The notes under the pieces are model-generated. The model was not told where the DNA came from and did no database searches. It saw nothing but the letters and a program-made list of their open reading frames with translations. 64,000 nucleotides of DNA, taken from Isochrysis galbana (Eukaryota; Haptophyta; Isochrysidales; Isochrysidaceae). Location of the stretch: the NCBI GenBank assembly GCA_018136815.1, contig CM030939.1, forward strand, positions 1,034,113 to 1,098,112, in the 5' to 3' direction. Shown one piece after another: positions 10,981-22,074 of this stretch (position 1 is its first letter; the number at the start of each line of letters is the position of its first letter). A program made the translations under genes and the position numbers.

Positions 10981-11549
10981 GCGCAAGAAGCGGAGAGAGC
11001 GATGTGGTCACCCTCAATCGGACTCTACCCTGCTTGATGGAGCAGGGAGGCAGGCAGGACGGCGGGAACGACCGACCGACTGCACCACGCCGCAGCCGCC
11101 GCCTCCGGTGGGAGTTCCCACGAAATCGTACCACAAGCTCCACTACTACTCCCTACTCTACTCTACTCTATCGATTCTAGAGCTCTAGACTAGAGCTCTA
11201 GAGTAGCGAGTCTAGAGTCTGGAGGCTGGAGGCTGGAGGCTGGATGAGCTTCATGGACAGGCAGAAAAAAACTCTTGTTCGTGGGCGTAAAATAAATTGC
11301 CTCGCGCGCCTAGGTCCACTGCGCCCAGAAGAGGCTCTTGCCCTTATCCCTTATTTATTATTTACCACGCGGTGCAAGTGCAGGCACTCCTCCGCTCCTC
11401 CGGTACGCCGAGCTTCCTGATTCTGATGTACTCGTCCCATAGGCCAGATGTGACCGTGAGAGGCTGCGACCTCAGATTCTCAGGTTCGAACCTTTTTGGA
11501 AAAATAATCCCCCCAGCAGGAGGGCGCGCGACCCTTTACGCGCTCTGGC
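10981..11549. other. Intergenic region between divergent genes
   Basis: This space separates the YkgJ-type gene (minus) from the ALKBH7-like gene (plus). It holds a run of short TCTAGA/CTCTAG palindromic words at about 11170-11220 and several A/T-rich stretches. A GGTTCGAACC word at about 11483 resembles a tRNA B-box, but no tRNA fold was found around it. Confidence 0.4.
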
Positions 11550-11705
11550 TGGGCTCGTTCTTGCGTTCTTGCGTTCCCGCTCCGGAGTTTTGTTTTCAAT
11601 TCTATGTTTGACTCGGCAGCCTAGGCACTGACATCGGTATATCAGCTCCCCAGGAGCTGATACTGATGCATCAGTACTGAAATCAGTACTGACAGCCCAA
11701 CTAGG
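11550..11705. repeat. Right-end fragment of a CCTAG-ended TIR element
   Basis: Similar to 35755-35911, the right half of the nested element there. Shared words include TTCCCGCTCCGGAGTTTTG, GGCAGCCTAGGCACT, ATGCATCAGTACT and the terminal ACAGCCCAACTAGG. No matching left terminus (CCTAGTTGGGCTGT) is present upstream, so this is a truncated copy. Confidence 0.65.
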
Positions 11706-11863
11706 GATTAGGATTAGGGATTGCTGCTACGAGGGGACCGTTCACTCGTTTATAAATATAGTAGTACAGTTTTTTTTTCTGTGTCTCTCCAGCTGTGCTA
11801 CAATATCCGCTCCTCGGCGTCGTCAGGCGGGGCGGGCCGGGGGGAGGGGGGAGGGGGGGGGGG

Positions 11864-12619
11864 ATGCATCGCCTACGGCTGGCTGCCGGGCAGCAGGCCG
11901 CGTTGGGCGTTGGGGCTCAGTGGCGACGCAGCGCATTCGCACTGCCACTCACCCCGCAGATCGGCGTGCGCCGCGGCGGCGAGGGGTGTCCGCCGCCTCC
12001 CATCTTGATGCAGCCTGATGTCATCAGCGAAGAGGAGGAGGGAACTCTCGTGGCAGAAGCCGAGCGCTACCTGCGGACACGGCGATACGAGCCAGGGCAT
12101 TTTGACGGCGTGATCGCACACTATCGCGAGCTGCAGCGGCCGATCCGTCAGTGGTCGGCTGCATCGCGTGCAGTTCTCAACCGCGTGGCTGGCCTCGCCC
12201 TGCCAGCGGGAGTGGAGCCAATGCCCATCCATGTGCTCGATTTGAAGCCTGAGGGTTGGATAGGGCGGCACGTCGACCATGTCGAGTACTCGGGTGGTTA
12301 TATCGCCGGCGTGTCACTGCTTTCTCATGCCGTAATGCTCCTCGAAAGAGAAGGCAGTGAGGATGGCGCCGTTGAGCTCTTGCTGCCTCGCAGATCACTA
12401 TATGTGCTCTATGGCGATGCGAGATACAAGTGGGGGCATTCCATTCCTCTCGAGCCTGTTTTCCAGGGCGAGGCGCTGCCACCAAAGGGGCGGAGAATTT
12501 CCGTCTTGCTACGTGACCCAGCGCCCCAAGGCATGTCTTTTGGCGCAGATGTTGGTGATAGGCTTAGCATGTCCTCGTCCTCTTCTCATCCTAAGGACAA
12601 GGCGAATAATAACCCATAA
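11864..12619 (+). CDS. ALKBH7: ALKBH7-like 2-oxoglutarate/Fe(II) dioxygenase
   Basis: A single-exon 251-aa AlkB-family protein closest in motif layout to mitochondrial ALKBH7. Iron ligands are visible: H136-V-D138 in GRHVDHVEYSGGYIAG, and H192 in YKWGHSI. The 2-oxoglutarate-binding arginines lie in KGRRISVLLRDP (about residues 209-218). The ALKBH7 hallmarks IAGVSLLSHAVMLLE and LPRRSLYVLYGDARY are present. The N-terminus (MHRLRLAAGQQAAL, QWRRSAFAL) is basic and amphipathic, which fits a mitochondrial presequence and supports Met at 11864 over the upstream in-frame Met at 11795, whose intervening codons are Gly/Arg low complexity. Human ALKBH7 acts in mitochondrial programmed necrosis and RNA metabolism; a role here is inferred only from similarity. 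The C-terminal 30 residues are Ser-rich and probably disordered. Confidence 0.87.
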   Translation: MHRLRLAAGQQAALGVGAQWRRSAFALPLTPQIGVRRGGEGCPPPPILMQPDVISEEEEGTLVAEAERYLRTRRYEPGHFDGVIAHYRELQRPIRQWSAASRAVLNRVAGLALPAGVEPMPIHVLDLKPEGWIGRHVDHVEYSGGYIAGVSLLSHAVMLLEREGSEDGAVELLLPRRSLYVLYGDARYKWGHSIPLEPVFQGEALPPKGRRISVLLRDPAPQGMSFGADVGDRLSMSSSSSHPKDKANNNP

Positions 12620-13337
12620 ATCAAACAAAAATCCGAAGATTCTGGGTTACACACCTACTGTCCTAGGGTATCCCTCTTCCTGTTCTGACACCGCCCTTCA
12701 TTTCCCTTCCCTCCACCTCTTCCCTTTCCCCCCATCATTCCTTTGTCTTCGTCTTCGGTATCCGGGGTACGGCCAAGGTGCGCTACCATGGGACTGGTTC
12801 AGAGTGTGGGCTCCGGGCAGCCCCCTCTTGGTGGAGTGAGATGGCAACGTTCGCATCCGTGTCAAGGCTTTCTTGCTCTTCATCGCATGGGGGATCCTGT
12901 GTGGGGGGCGGTGTGTTGGGTGTTGGGTGTGCCGTGGGTGAGCAATAGGCGAATGTTTGTTGTTTGTTGGCTTGCTGTAGCTATGTTGATGTTCTCTCGT
13001 CCACCCTCTCGCTCGGGGGATCTCTGATCTTTGGTGTGCCGGGCTGGGATTGGTGATGTGACAGTTTGATGTGATGATGCGTATTTGTAGTCATTGGAGA
13101 GTGAGGTTTGTGCCCATAAGGGCCACCCGGTCGCTCGGGCCGCGCCGCCCGCGGAGCGGCGCGGCCGTCGCTAGGGTTGGAGAAGCCTCTGCCATGAGGC
13201 ATGCCCAGTGGAGGGTTGGCGCGCTTTTTCTGTTGTGTGTCTGGTGTAGTCTGCAGTCTGCAGCCCACCATGAGGGGGGCCAGCATGGCTGCTGTGTGTG
13301 GTGTGGCCGGGGCCACAGGCCGTGTGGCATGCTAGGG
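12620..13337. other. Intergenic region, no gene recognised
   Basis: Open frames (for example 12743-13027 and 13071-13337) show no family features. The last part leads into a LINE 3' tail and may be remnant transposon sequence. Confidence 0.4.
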
Positions 13338-13487
13338 GTCGCGCTCACCGGGCCTCGGCTGGTGGACGCTGTCGCTTCGCCAGCGACCCCTCCATGGGTA
13401 CTGAGGAGGCGCCCTCGGCGGGAGGCCCGAAGGAGAGGGGAGTCGCGGCGGCGCGCTCCATCGCAACCAAGTATAAACTTATAGTTG
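13338..13487 (+). repeat. LINE 3' tail, solo copy
   Basis: Matches the segment directly after the reverse transcriptase stop codon at 63718-63842. Shared words include GCCCTCGGCGGG, GGCCCGAAGGAGAGG and GGCGCGCTCCATCGC. It ends in a small terminal stem (GTATAAACTTATAGTTG). No reverse transcriptase remains upstream, so this is a 5'-truncated or non-autonomous insertion. Confidence 0.7.
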
Positions 13488-13647
13488 CACCACGGCAAAA
13501 GACAAGTCACAACAAACATGCTAAGCAAATCATGCGGAGTGATAATTTTCAGCACCACTGCCTCAACACCACAAATGAAGAAGCGAGTTCGGCCACTAGA
13601 CATCGATGCCTTGCTAATTCCTTGCTGACTCGCCCAATTCGTCACAT

Positions 13648-15831
13648 TCAGCTCTCGGTGAATGGGCGGAATGAGTGGAGCAAACCCGATTCAGTGAAGC
13701 CGAGGAGATGAAGCCCGCCCGCATGCTCCACAGCTATCGTGCTCGTGCGAGCTGAAGCGTGCATTTGCCCGATCGCTGGAGGGCTCGCAACAAGACCTTC
13801 GAGTACTTTGCGCTGCTTTTGCGCTACCTCCGGCGTGCAAAGAGCCAGCACGGCCTTGACATCTTTGGCAGCGCACGCGGCGTAAAACTTGGCGCCAAGA
13901 TCAGGCAGCATCAGGTTGGTTGAAGAAGACATACGCTGCCGCTTCATCCCCGAATGCTCATCACGAAGGAGCTCGTGGATATTTTTGTCTACCGTAACGT
14001 CGATGGCGCACGCACCGCTTGCCGAGACGAGGTGTCGGTTTGCCCCTCCCTCCAGCAGCCGCTTCACGCACGAGAGCGCACCCGCGCGTGCGGCATAGTG
14101 GAGCGCCGAATAGCCGTCAACGTCGACAGCATCAAGTGCCACGTGCGCACCGTCCAAAAGCATCGATACGCATACCTCGTTGTTGCTCTCAGCAGCACGA
14201 TGCAGCGCAGTGCGCCTATGATCATCCACGGCATCAGCGGCAGCCTTGGCGTCGAGCAGTGCCTTCACGTTCTGCGAGGCGCCTAAGAAGCATGCCCAAT
14301 GGATTGGCGTTTGGCCGGACCAATCAGGCTGTCCAACCGCGGCGCCGGCGGAAATGAGCTCCTTGACAGCAGGCAGGAGGTCGTCGTTCACGACAGCCTG
14401 ACAGAGAAGAGGGAGTGTGGTGTGGATCTTAAGTGTCTATAGATGAATAAGGCCGAGGCTTGATGGCGTAAACCATTCCCCGGGCGCTCACATAGTGCAA
14501 CGCAGAGCGCTTTTCGCCATCCACAGCGTTGACGTCTGGCTTCTTCTTCAGGATGGCAGCCAGGATGGCACATGCGTCTGCTGCGTCACCGCCCTCAGCT
14601 CCATATTGCATAGCGAAGTGGCAGGCGGTCTTGTTCGTTGGGGCCTTGGAGCCGATCGAGTCACGCTGCACAGTGGCGCCCTCCTTGAGCAGAAGCTCCA
14701 CAACATTGCGCTTGCCGAGCTTCACCCCCGTAAGCAAAGCCGTCTCAGACAGAGCGTTCAGCGCATCTATAGGTGCTCCCTTTTGTAGGGCGAGCTTGAC
14801 GAGCTCTACGGCGTCACGGCGCACAAGCCAATGCAGTGGCGTATTCTCCCCCTCGTCGGCGAGGGTTAGCGATGCCCCTGCCTCCATCAGGGCTTTGGAG
14901 GCGTTTTGGCAGTTGCCCGCGCAGGCCGCGAGCAGTGGCGTGAGCATCTGGCCGTCCTGCGCGTTGATGTTGGCGCCATGCTTCAATAAAAGTTGGATGC
15001 AGTCCACAGCGTCAAGCTCGGCTGCTAGGTGCAAGGGAGTCTGCTCGCCCTGCGTGCAGAAGGGAAGGGCCACACTTCCCGCAATCAACTAGGGTCCATT
15101 CCCTCTTGTCTCTCAAATGCTCAACTCCCCGCATTCCTCACTTCCTAGCCCTTGCTCAACTCAAATCCCCTCCCCCCTTACTTCTCTATCCACTCCTTTC
15201 TCCCTTCGCCATGGCTTAATGCCCCCTCACTTACTCGTTCCATCCTCCACCTCTTCCTTCGGCCACCTCTCTCCATCTCTTCCTTCAGCCACCCCACCCC
15301 CTCAACCTCACCCTCACTTTCAACCAACTCTTGCCTTCTTGCCCCCTCTTCCCTCCCCCTCCTCTCCCTCACCTGCCCTCTCCCCCTCCCACCCTTCCCT
15401 CCTTCCCCTTGCCCTCCCCGTCCCCCTGCCCTCCCTTTCCCCCTGCCCTTCGCTTCCCCCCTGCCCCCGACCCCCCTGAGCCCTGCATGGCTCTCTCTCT
15501 GCGCCTCGCCTGCTCTCTCCCTCCCTCCCTCCTTGTCTCCCTCCCCTCCCTCTCTCCCTCTCTCTTCCCCTCTCTGTCCCCCCCCTCTCCCTCGTTCCCT
15601 CCCTGCCTCCCTCCCTTCCCTCCCTCTCCCTCGCTCTCTCTCTCTCTGCCTCTCTGCCTCTCTCTGCCTCTTCCCCCCTTCTCCCACATAAGAACAGCCT
15701 CCCGCCACGCGGTCGGCTGGTGTCACGCGCGTGCGTACCGTACGACTCTCGTTCACGTCCGCCTTCTGCTCAATCAACCGGCCCACCGCCGCCACGTCGC
15801 GCGCGCGAACCGCCTCGAACAGGTCGGACAT
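13648..15831 (-). CDS. Ankyrin-repeat protein, three exons
   Basis: A 472-aa protein made almost entirely of ankyrin repeats, probably a protein-binding scaffold; no catalytic domain is visible. Exons, all GT-AG and phase 0: 15831-15739 (MSDLFEAVRARDVAAVGRLI), 15049-14474 and 14397-13648. Joining exon 1 to exon 2 restores a canonical unit (ADVNESRT then GEQTPLHLAAE). Further units show TPLLAACAG, NTPLHWLVRRD, SALHYVSARG, TPIHWACFLGAS, TALHRAAESNN and SALHYAARAGA, giving roughly eight to nine repeats. The last 75 residues lie outside the repeats and include two Cys and a KQRKVLEGL helix. Intron 1 (689 bp) is GA-rich on the coding strand. A CT/GA microsatellite starts within about 10 bp upstream of the start codon. 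Confidence 0.88.
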
Positions 15832-15840
15832 CCCCCCACG

Positions 15841-15913
15841 CGCGCTCTCTCTCTCTTCTCTCTTCTCTCTTCTCTCTTCTCTCTTCTCTCTCTCTCTCTC
15901 TCTCCCTCTCCCT

Positions 15914-15958
<45 letters not shown>

Positions 15959-15972
15959 CCCCCCCCCCCCCC
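15841..15972. repeat. CT microsatellite with poly-C end
   Basis: TCTCT units followed by a CT dinucleotide run and about 16 C. It lies immediately 5' of the ankyrin gene start (minus strand), so on the coding strand it is a GA/G-rich leader or promoter-proximal tract. Confidence 0.85.
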
Positions 15973-16439
15973 TTCCCTCCCCCCCTTTTCCTCTCCCCAG
16001 ATCTCTCCTCATCTCCGTTCTCTCCCTATTCCCCTCCCTGCTCTCTCTCTCCTCTGCCTTCCACGTTTCTCTTCCCTCTCCTGCGCCCTTTCTTCATGTG
16101 ATCCGTGGTACTCCCAAACGGCTTCTTTCCTCTGTGTTTTCCTCTCTTCTCGCCGACGCGCTCCTGGCTCGCCGACGCGGTCCGCGCAAAAACAAAACTC
16201 CCCCCCCCCCCCGCCCCCCCCCCGAATACAAAACTGACGAGGCCCACACTCCGTCAGCTCACAACTCACAGACTCACGGAGCACCGCTAGACCGCTGCTA
16301 AGGCTAAGGCGGGGGGCGTCGAGGCGTCAGCGAGCTGAGCTTCACGATGAGGGCGAACAGGGGGCGAATGCACATGCTGGCGAGAGCCGCGGGCGCTGTA
16401 GGACGCAGGAGAGAGCGACGAGCGCGGGATGCGTGATGG
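15973..16439. other. Intergenic region upstream of the ankyrin gene
   Basis: Pyrimidine-rich DNA with C runs at 16200-16220 and no recognisable gene. It ends at the left target duplication of the MITE. Confidence 0.4.
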
Positions 16440-16963
16440 GTCCGTGCCCTAGATGTTAAACACGGTGGGTTAGGTCTAGAAACACACCAAAAACAGCTGT
16501 TTTTGGCTTTTTTGGAAACACGGTGAAACACAGTACCGAAAACACCGGGTCATATATATATATAGTAGTATATTATACATATATATTTATATCCATCTCC
16601 CGTAGGCTCACAGCTCACAGCTCACAGCTACCGGTAGTTCCTGTGGGAGTGTAATTGTAATAGTAACTGTCAAGCATGATTGTGATTGATGATTGATTGT
16701 CTTGCATCCAACTAGGTGCTAGGTGGTAGGTGGTGGTAGCTAGTGGTGTAGTGGTGCAGGTGGGAGGCCAGGCAATAGGCAATCAAGTGGCGGGATTGAT
16801 AATGCTATGGCTATGGCCTCGCTCGCACGCTCACTCACCGCGCGCGCGCAGCGCGCAACCCTCTGTTCCGGACATGGGGGTCTCCTAGAAACACGGTGAA
16901 AAACACTGTTTTTGACTTCCGTAGAAACACACTGTTCCTGTGTTTAACATCTAGGGTCCGTGC
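16440..16963. mobile_element. hAT-like MITE with perfect 8-bp target duplication
   Basis: The element spans 16448-16955 (508 bp). It starts CCTAGATGTTAAACAC and ends with the exact reverse complement, GTGTTTAACATCTAGG: a 16-bp perfect terminal inverted repeat. It is flanked by identical 8-bp words GTCCGTGC at 16440-16447 and 16956-16963. Subterminal words recur near both ends (GAAACACGGTGAAA, AAAAACAG...TGTTTTT). It contains no open frame of note, only AT-rich DNA and a TA run. An 8-bp target duplication is typical of the hAT superfamily; the terminal bases are shared with the element at 35484-35911. Confidence 0.9.
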
Positions 16964-17933
16964 GTCTATGTGCTACGCAGTGCCACAGCGACAACGATCC
17001 GCGATTCAGGATTCAGGAGAGACGGCTGGTCGGCTGGTGCAGGTTGGGCGGGCATATGCGGGGTGTGAGCCGCTCGGCTGCCGCAACCAATGCCCACTTA
17101 ATGGCTCGCCCCTCCCCCTCCATGTCGCATCCGCGATCGACTTCCGACCTTATGCGTCTTCGTGCCCAATCGTCCTTGTTTCCCGCGGAGTTTTACTCGT
17201 AACTTGTAGAACTCTTCACTCGTAATTCGCCCTTCGCTCCTTGCCGTCGCGCCCCTTTGCGGCCTGTCTCGCTCCTGTTTCGCCCCTTTGCACCTTGGGC
17301 CTTGCTCTCTCTTTGGTCCCTCCTTGCTGTCGTTCCCCCGCGCCTGCTCTCGCTCTCGTCGTAGGTGTTCGTCGCTGCGGACTTTTCCCCCGCGCGAAGC
17401 CTACCCTCTCGCCCCTTTCGGTTTACGCACGTAGATTCCCTCCTTACTTTCTACCTAGTTGTTCGCGGTAACCGCCGTTCGCCGTCGGCTCTTTCTTCCG
17501 TCGCATCGTCGCTCTCCTGTCGGCTTTCTCTTCCTTGTTTCCTTCCTTCTATGTCTTCCCCGCCCAAGTGGGGAAAGATACGTTAGTGTGGGGGAATGTT
17601 GGGTGAAAGTCGAGTGTGCGTGTCATGGTGCGCGGCGGGCTACCAGCAGCCTAAACACAACAATCCGGAGAAACACAACAATACTGAACTCAATTCCACG
17701 ACAACAATACTCACAAAGGAAAAGCATAAAGGGCAGCCTAAACCGTCTACGCGGAAGACTGACGATCACTCAAGTATCAGTGATGAAGACTGGAACAAGA
17801 TTATTTCGGGAGATCTCTAAACGTCACAAAAAGTCAGGTAAATCGGACCCCTTCGTTCAGGCTGACATCGCCAGCATACCCTCTTGCCAAACGAGTGGGT
17901 TGGATAGCGCTACCCTCATTATCCCCACGATCT
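16964..17933. other. Region of unknown nature, pyrimidine-rich then A-rich
   Basis: 17200-17560 is TC-rich with repeated CGTCG/TTCGC words. 17596-17820 holds a 74-codon open frame rich in Asn, Lys and Thr (PKHNNPEKHNNTELNSTT) ending SISDEDWNKIISGDL. The frame is not recognised; the pattern could be the leader and start of a retroelement, but no terminal repeats or enzyme domains are visible. Confidence 0.35.
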
Positions 17934-18120
17934 TCCGCGATTGAACGCTTTTCCATGCGGTGGGGGTGATGGCGATTGAACGCGTTCCACGTGTAGGCTG
18001 ATGGTGATTGAACGCTTTTCTTTGATGTGGGTGATGGTGATTGAGCGCGTTCCACGTGTAGGCTGATGGTGATTGAACGCTTTTCCATGCGGTGGGTGAT
18101 GGTGATTGAGCGCTTCTCGC
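17934..18120. repeat. Minisatellite with unit around GTGATTGAACGC
   Basis: About six copies of a composite unit: GATTGA(A/G)CGC followed alternately by TTTTCCATGCGGTGGG(TGATG) or GTTCCACGTGTAGGCTGATG. Successive copies lie about 27-34 bp apart. Frames through it encode repetitive peptides, but there is no sign of a real protein. Confidence 0.8.
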
Positions 18121-18427
18121 CTTGAGGCCAGCGGCCGCTCGCGCTCGCCTAGCCCTGTGTGACTGTGTGATGCCCTGCTCAGGAGCCAAGGGCTCGAAGG
18201 ACACCGATGCCAGGAGATGGAGATGGGCGCGCGCCAGGAGTTGAGCACATACGGAGTATGTGTATGTGAGTCCCTTTCTTTTTTTGGATTTTTTTTAATT
18301 TTTCGGAGGTCAAGGTACTAGGTACTAGGAGTCTTAGAGTACTGTAGTAGATATGTGCACGTGAAGCTAACGACGCGACGCTGCGGTGCTGTGCGCCGTG
18401 GCGAGCGTCGCATCATCTCATCCGGCG

Positions 18428-18718
18428 ATGGTCAAGGCCAAACCCGTCCGGCGTCGACGGGCCGTGGCAGTGCAGTCACGAGAGAAGGTGAATCAGGCCG
18501 ATCTACTGTCATTCGACACGCTCACGGTCCACGATAACAACGAGCGCATGGACACAGACGAGAGCGGGTGCAAACGGTCCAGCCGGCGCAAGCCAGGCGT
18601 GGCCAAACGCGGCGTGGCCAAGGCGGCGAGGAAGGCCAAGCGAAAGCTGGCCAAAGCCAGGACGGCCGGATTGAGTCGAAGGCATAAGCGCAAGAACGTC
18701 AACCGCAAGAAAAAGTGA
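18428..18718 (+). CDS. Small basic, probably nuclear or nucleolar protein
   Basis: A 96-aa frame from the ATG at 18428 (MVKAKPVRRRRAVAVQ). An in-frame Met lies 14 codons upstream. The middle is acidic and polar (DLLSFDTLTVHDNNERMDTDES). The last 45 residues are strongly basic, with clustered Arg/Lys (KAARKAKRKLAKAR and RRHKRKNVNRKKK), which would act as nuclear or nucleolar localisation signals. The layout resembles small ribosome-biogenesis factors, but no family is recognised. Coding potential is supported by the sharp charge organisation and a clean stop, not by homology. Confidence 0.5.
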   Translation: MVKAKPVRRRRAVAVQSREKVNQADLLSFDTLTVHDNNERMDTDESGCKRSSRRKPGVAKRGVAKAARKAKRKLAKARTAGLSRRHKRKNVNRKKK

Positions 18719-20477
18719 TGGTGTGTGGCTGGCTTGTTCGAATTAGTGGAAGAGTGGCTCCAGAATCGGGAAAAGACCATATTGTCTGAAATGCAGCAGA
18801 AAGAAGGCAGCTCAGTTGAGTACCATGGCACAATACTTAATACTGTTAAGCGCATCTACCTCTCGATGGCAAGTACCAGACTACAATATCGAGAGCCACA
18901 TGTGCTTCGATGACAAGTACAACACCACAAACAAAAGCAACTTACAGCCATCATTGACAAGCTTTTTTGCGTGTGCCTTGCGCTTTCATGTTTTCTCTTC
19001 GCTGCACCGCCCGCGGTTCCTAAGAGGATGCATGATGCTCTCCCTGGAACAGTGTATGTCATCTTCAGTCCCGAGAAGGAGCAGCATGTTCCCTCGCTCC
19101 CCTTTGTTGGTCTACTTCTATGGTAGTGTTTGGTTTATTCATCAAGTGTCTGCTTCCTTTATCCCATGTCCCCTACGTATGCTCCTAGAAGTCGCTTGGC
19201 ACATGCTACGGAGTGCTGGTCTTATTTTGTCGTCAGCATCACGGAATGTTACGATGGTTGTTGTGGAGGAGGGGGTGGGGCTGTGATTGTGTTGCATGTG
19301 AAGGTGGTGGGGTTGGTGCCTGTGCCTGTAACATGTGAAGTACAATTCCTGGGGAGCATGGGACACGGACTGCCAGAGGCGAGAGAGGCACGCGACGGGG
19401 GGGCTGAGGACGAGCGAGCGGCCTCAGCTGACATGCAGTCGTGCGAGACGAGGACGGGAGCAAGAGGCACACGAGGAAGGACACAGGGGCGCTCGTGCGG
19501 TGGCGCAGAGCGTACAACGTACGAAGGACACCGTGAGAGAAAATGACACGCGGGCCTCAGTTTCTCAGGTTCGGTTTTTCTCTCTCCGCCCCCCCCCCCC
19601 CTGGGACCCGAGAAATGTTTATTTTCTCCCCCTGCCCCCTCCAATTGAACTCCCCCAAAACGAGATCGAGAGAATGGGGAATGGGGCCCACATTCTGGAC
19701 AGTTACAATGGACAGTGGTAGGGCGTAGTGCGGTCAAACAGGTTGTTAACAGGTTTTTTATTAGGGGTGAAAATGACCATCTCAGAATTGAGGAAATTTG
19801 AAGATTTGTGATTTGCTGTTTTTCGGTAGAAAGTTCCCAATACACACCCAACTAGCAACTAGCATATATTCGGGACCCATTAGGCCATTAGGACCAAGGC
19901 CCACCCCTTGGGCCTTAGGCCCTCACACACACAACAAATAATGATAAACGACGCTAAAAGCTAAAAGCGCAAAAGCTCAGAAAGCTCAACTTCAAATCGA
20001 GACTGGGCGCGGTGCGTGCCCGTTTTCGACGATCCATCCGGATGTTGTCGCATTCGCGAGCCTCTGCAGGCTATTTCGCTATTTTCCGCTCTACCGTTAT
20101 AACCGCGATGGTAAATCATCAATCTTCGTTCTTATGTCTATCTATACGTCTACGACGTCTCCACGCTTCTATCAATCACAACACTTCATTCAATGTCGGT
20201 CTACTATTATATCCACGTGGACAAGCAGCTTCTAACAGGCTTCTTTCTACTCGGAATATGAATATGCTCTAGCTCTGGACTGATCACCCAGGCATGGAGA
20301 TCAAGGGAGTAGCGGCTCGATCGCTACTCGCTGCTGCGCGCTGCGCGCTCGCTATACGTGGGCCCGGCGCATCAGTCCACATGTGGGAGTGACTCTTGCA
20401 AAAGTGGGTACATATGTTGATGTGGTAGACTCTTGCAAACGTTGATAAAATATGTTCCACTTTTTGTACTAGCTTAG
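18719..20477. other. Intergenic repeat-rich region, no gene recognised
   Basis: Nothing coding is recognisable. At about 19728-19790 the words GCGGTCAAACAGG and AGGGGTGAAAAT resemble the left end of the hAT element at 50953, suggesting a decayed relative. 19870-20000 is AT-rich. Confidence 0.4.
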
Positions 20478-20580
20478 GGCCGATGGGGGGGCGCGAGGAG
20501 GAGAGACACACCTGCACCGCGCGATGCACACAGAGCCAGCGGCCGCCGGTGAGCCGGGAGCGCCAAGCGAGCGAGAAGGT
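20478..20580 (-). pseudogene. Decayed copy of a cytochrome b561 exon
   Basis: Nearly identical in the exon part to 7693-7795. On the minus strand it preserves SLAWRSRLTGGRW, the haem-ligand context VHRAVQ, and the GTGTGT splice donor that follows. Nothing downstream continues the gene, so this is a fragment of a duplicated block. Confidence 0.75.
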
Positions 20581-21467
20581 GCGGGACTTCTACCGTCCCC
20601 GCTCTGACACTTGTGACTTCCAATACCCCCCCCCTCCTCCGCGCCAAAAGGCGCGGGACTTCGACCGTCCCCATTGTGACTGCCCCCCCCCACACACACT
20701 TCACTGGGCTTTTCATAGACGCCTCCTGTGAAAAGGTCACACTGCTTGTGAAAAGATTGGGCCCCCTGACGGTATGATTATTCTCGACCCCCTTCCCCCC
20801 CCCCCCCTTCCCCCCCCCCCCTTCCCCCGCCGCTGAGTCCCCCCCCCCCCCTTCCTAGGGCCAGGTCAGAATTTCGTTTGAAACCCGCCCAAATTTCTTC
20901 GGATATTTCGCTCAGATTTCGCGTTCACTGCCCCAAATTTCGCAAATATTTTGCGAGGCGCGAGCGCTCCCGCGCTCGCGCGCTAGCCTGACCTAGCTAC
21001 CTATACATAGCCATATAGCATATTGCATATAGCCCCGCCGCCGTTGCTATCTGTATTTGGCTACATGAATGGGCTTTTCACTTTTCACCTAGATAGAGCG
21101 AGGACTGACACTCATTGACTCTCGTTTGCGCAACGTTAATTATTAAAGTACTTGGAAACTATTGTTATAGTTTGACCTATGGAGCGTGGAGCGTGCCGCG
21201 ACCGCTCCCGAGCCCCAGGCGACCCTCGCCACCGCGCCCCACCTGGGACGCCCCATGCCGCCCGAGGCGGCTCGTCAGAAAGCCCTCTCAAAGCCCGTCG
21301 TCTCCGGCCGAGGACCGCTTGGGTGCCTGCCAGCGGGGAAACCAATCGCGCGTGATGGCGCTGCTTGAGGAGCACCCCGTGGAGACGCTCGCATGAGATG
21401 TACGCCCCCCTTGCCGCGGTGGACTCGCTCGGCAGGAGCGCCCTCATGGTGAGCTCGGCCCGGTGTC
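20581..21467. other. Intergenic region with poly-C tracts
   Basis: Long C runs at 20620-20690 and 20790-20850. 20858-20960 begins AGGGCCAGGTCAGAATTTCG and has repeated CCCAAATTTC words. This resembles the terminal region of the element at 35145 (AGGGCCTGGTAAGAGTTT), so it is probably a related degraded end. Around 21320-21400 a frame reads ACQRGNQSRVMALLEEHP, faintly ankyrin-like but too short to call. Confidence 0.4.
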
Positions 21468-22074
21468 CTAGGACCGAGCTTTTTTGTATTTGATGTTGCT
21501 GGGCGGCCTTGTGGGTTCAATCTTTACGGGAGCCGGACCCGAAACGATAAGCGGCCTTTTGTTTTCAATCTTTACTTGGGAAGCTGAACCCGAATCGACA
21601 CCTTCTAACAATTCTTGGAGGTGGGGAGTTAATTCCGAATTGACATAAGTTTTCATTGTACGAAGCAGAATCATCACGACTCATATTGATGATTGTTTTC
21701 ACAGTGAATTTCTTGCTCAAGAGAGTGTGTCTCATATAAACCGCCAGTGTGAATGATTTATCAATCTCGCAAATTCTGTGTAAGTTGTCTTTAATGTCCG
21801 TATTGTGCTTGAAATCTGATAAACTGAATAAGAACTGACATTCGACAGTGTACGTCGAAAACTTTGGGTTGGACGGGTTGACCCCAACCGGCGGCGGCGG
21901 ACTGATGCTGTCCAATGCTTCCGCCATAACCTGCATGACAGATTTAGAATTGGCATATGGCGGAAATAGAGGTGTGATGAATTTTTTAAAGTTCTCGTCC
22001 ATCTTTCTTATGATTATGATCCATTGCAATCGCTTGCGTACTACATCATCAGCCGCCATTCCATTTATAGACAT
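21468..22074 (-). pseudogene. Unknown ORF of a repeated family, copy B, frameshifted
   Basis: Closely similar to copy A at 8982-9443, from the same start codon context (minus-strand ATG at 22074, MSINGMAADDVVRKRLQW). Conserved blocks are KMDENFKKFITPLFP, MQVMAEALDSISPPPPVG and ICEIDKSFT with RHTLLSKKFT. After MSRD the frame is shifted by one base relative to copy A. The alternative frame then continues to a stop at 21468, with two short repeats around VKIENKRPL and VKIEPTRPP. The frameshift argues that copy B is no longer intact, although it keeps a longer C-terminal region than copy A. The function is unknown. Downstream (3') of the frame the sequence becomes unrelated GC-rich DNA. Confidence 0.6.

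Noticed and set aside
11420-11500. GGTTCGAACC word suggesting a tRNA gene
   Set aside because: No acceptor stem, D-arm or anticodon arm could be paired upstream at the right distance.
17934-18204. Minisatellite considered as a CRISPR-like array
   Set aside because: Units are adjacent and degenerate with no unique spacers, and the host is eukaryotic.
21136-21447. Possible ankyrin fragment (RVMALLEEHP)
   Set aside because: Only one weak unit; it lacks the TPLH core and adjacent repeats.
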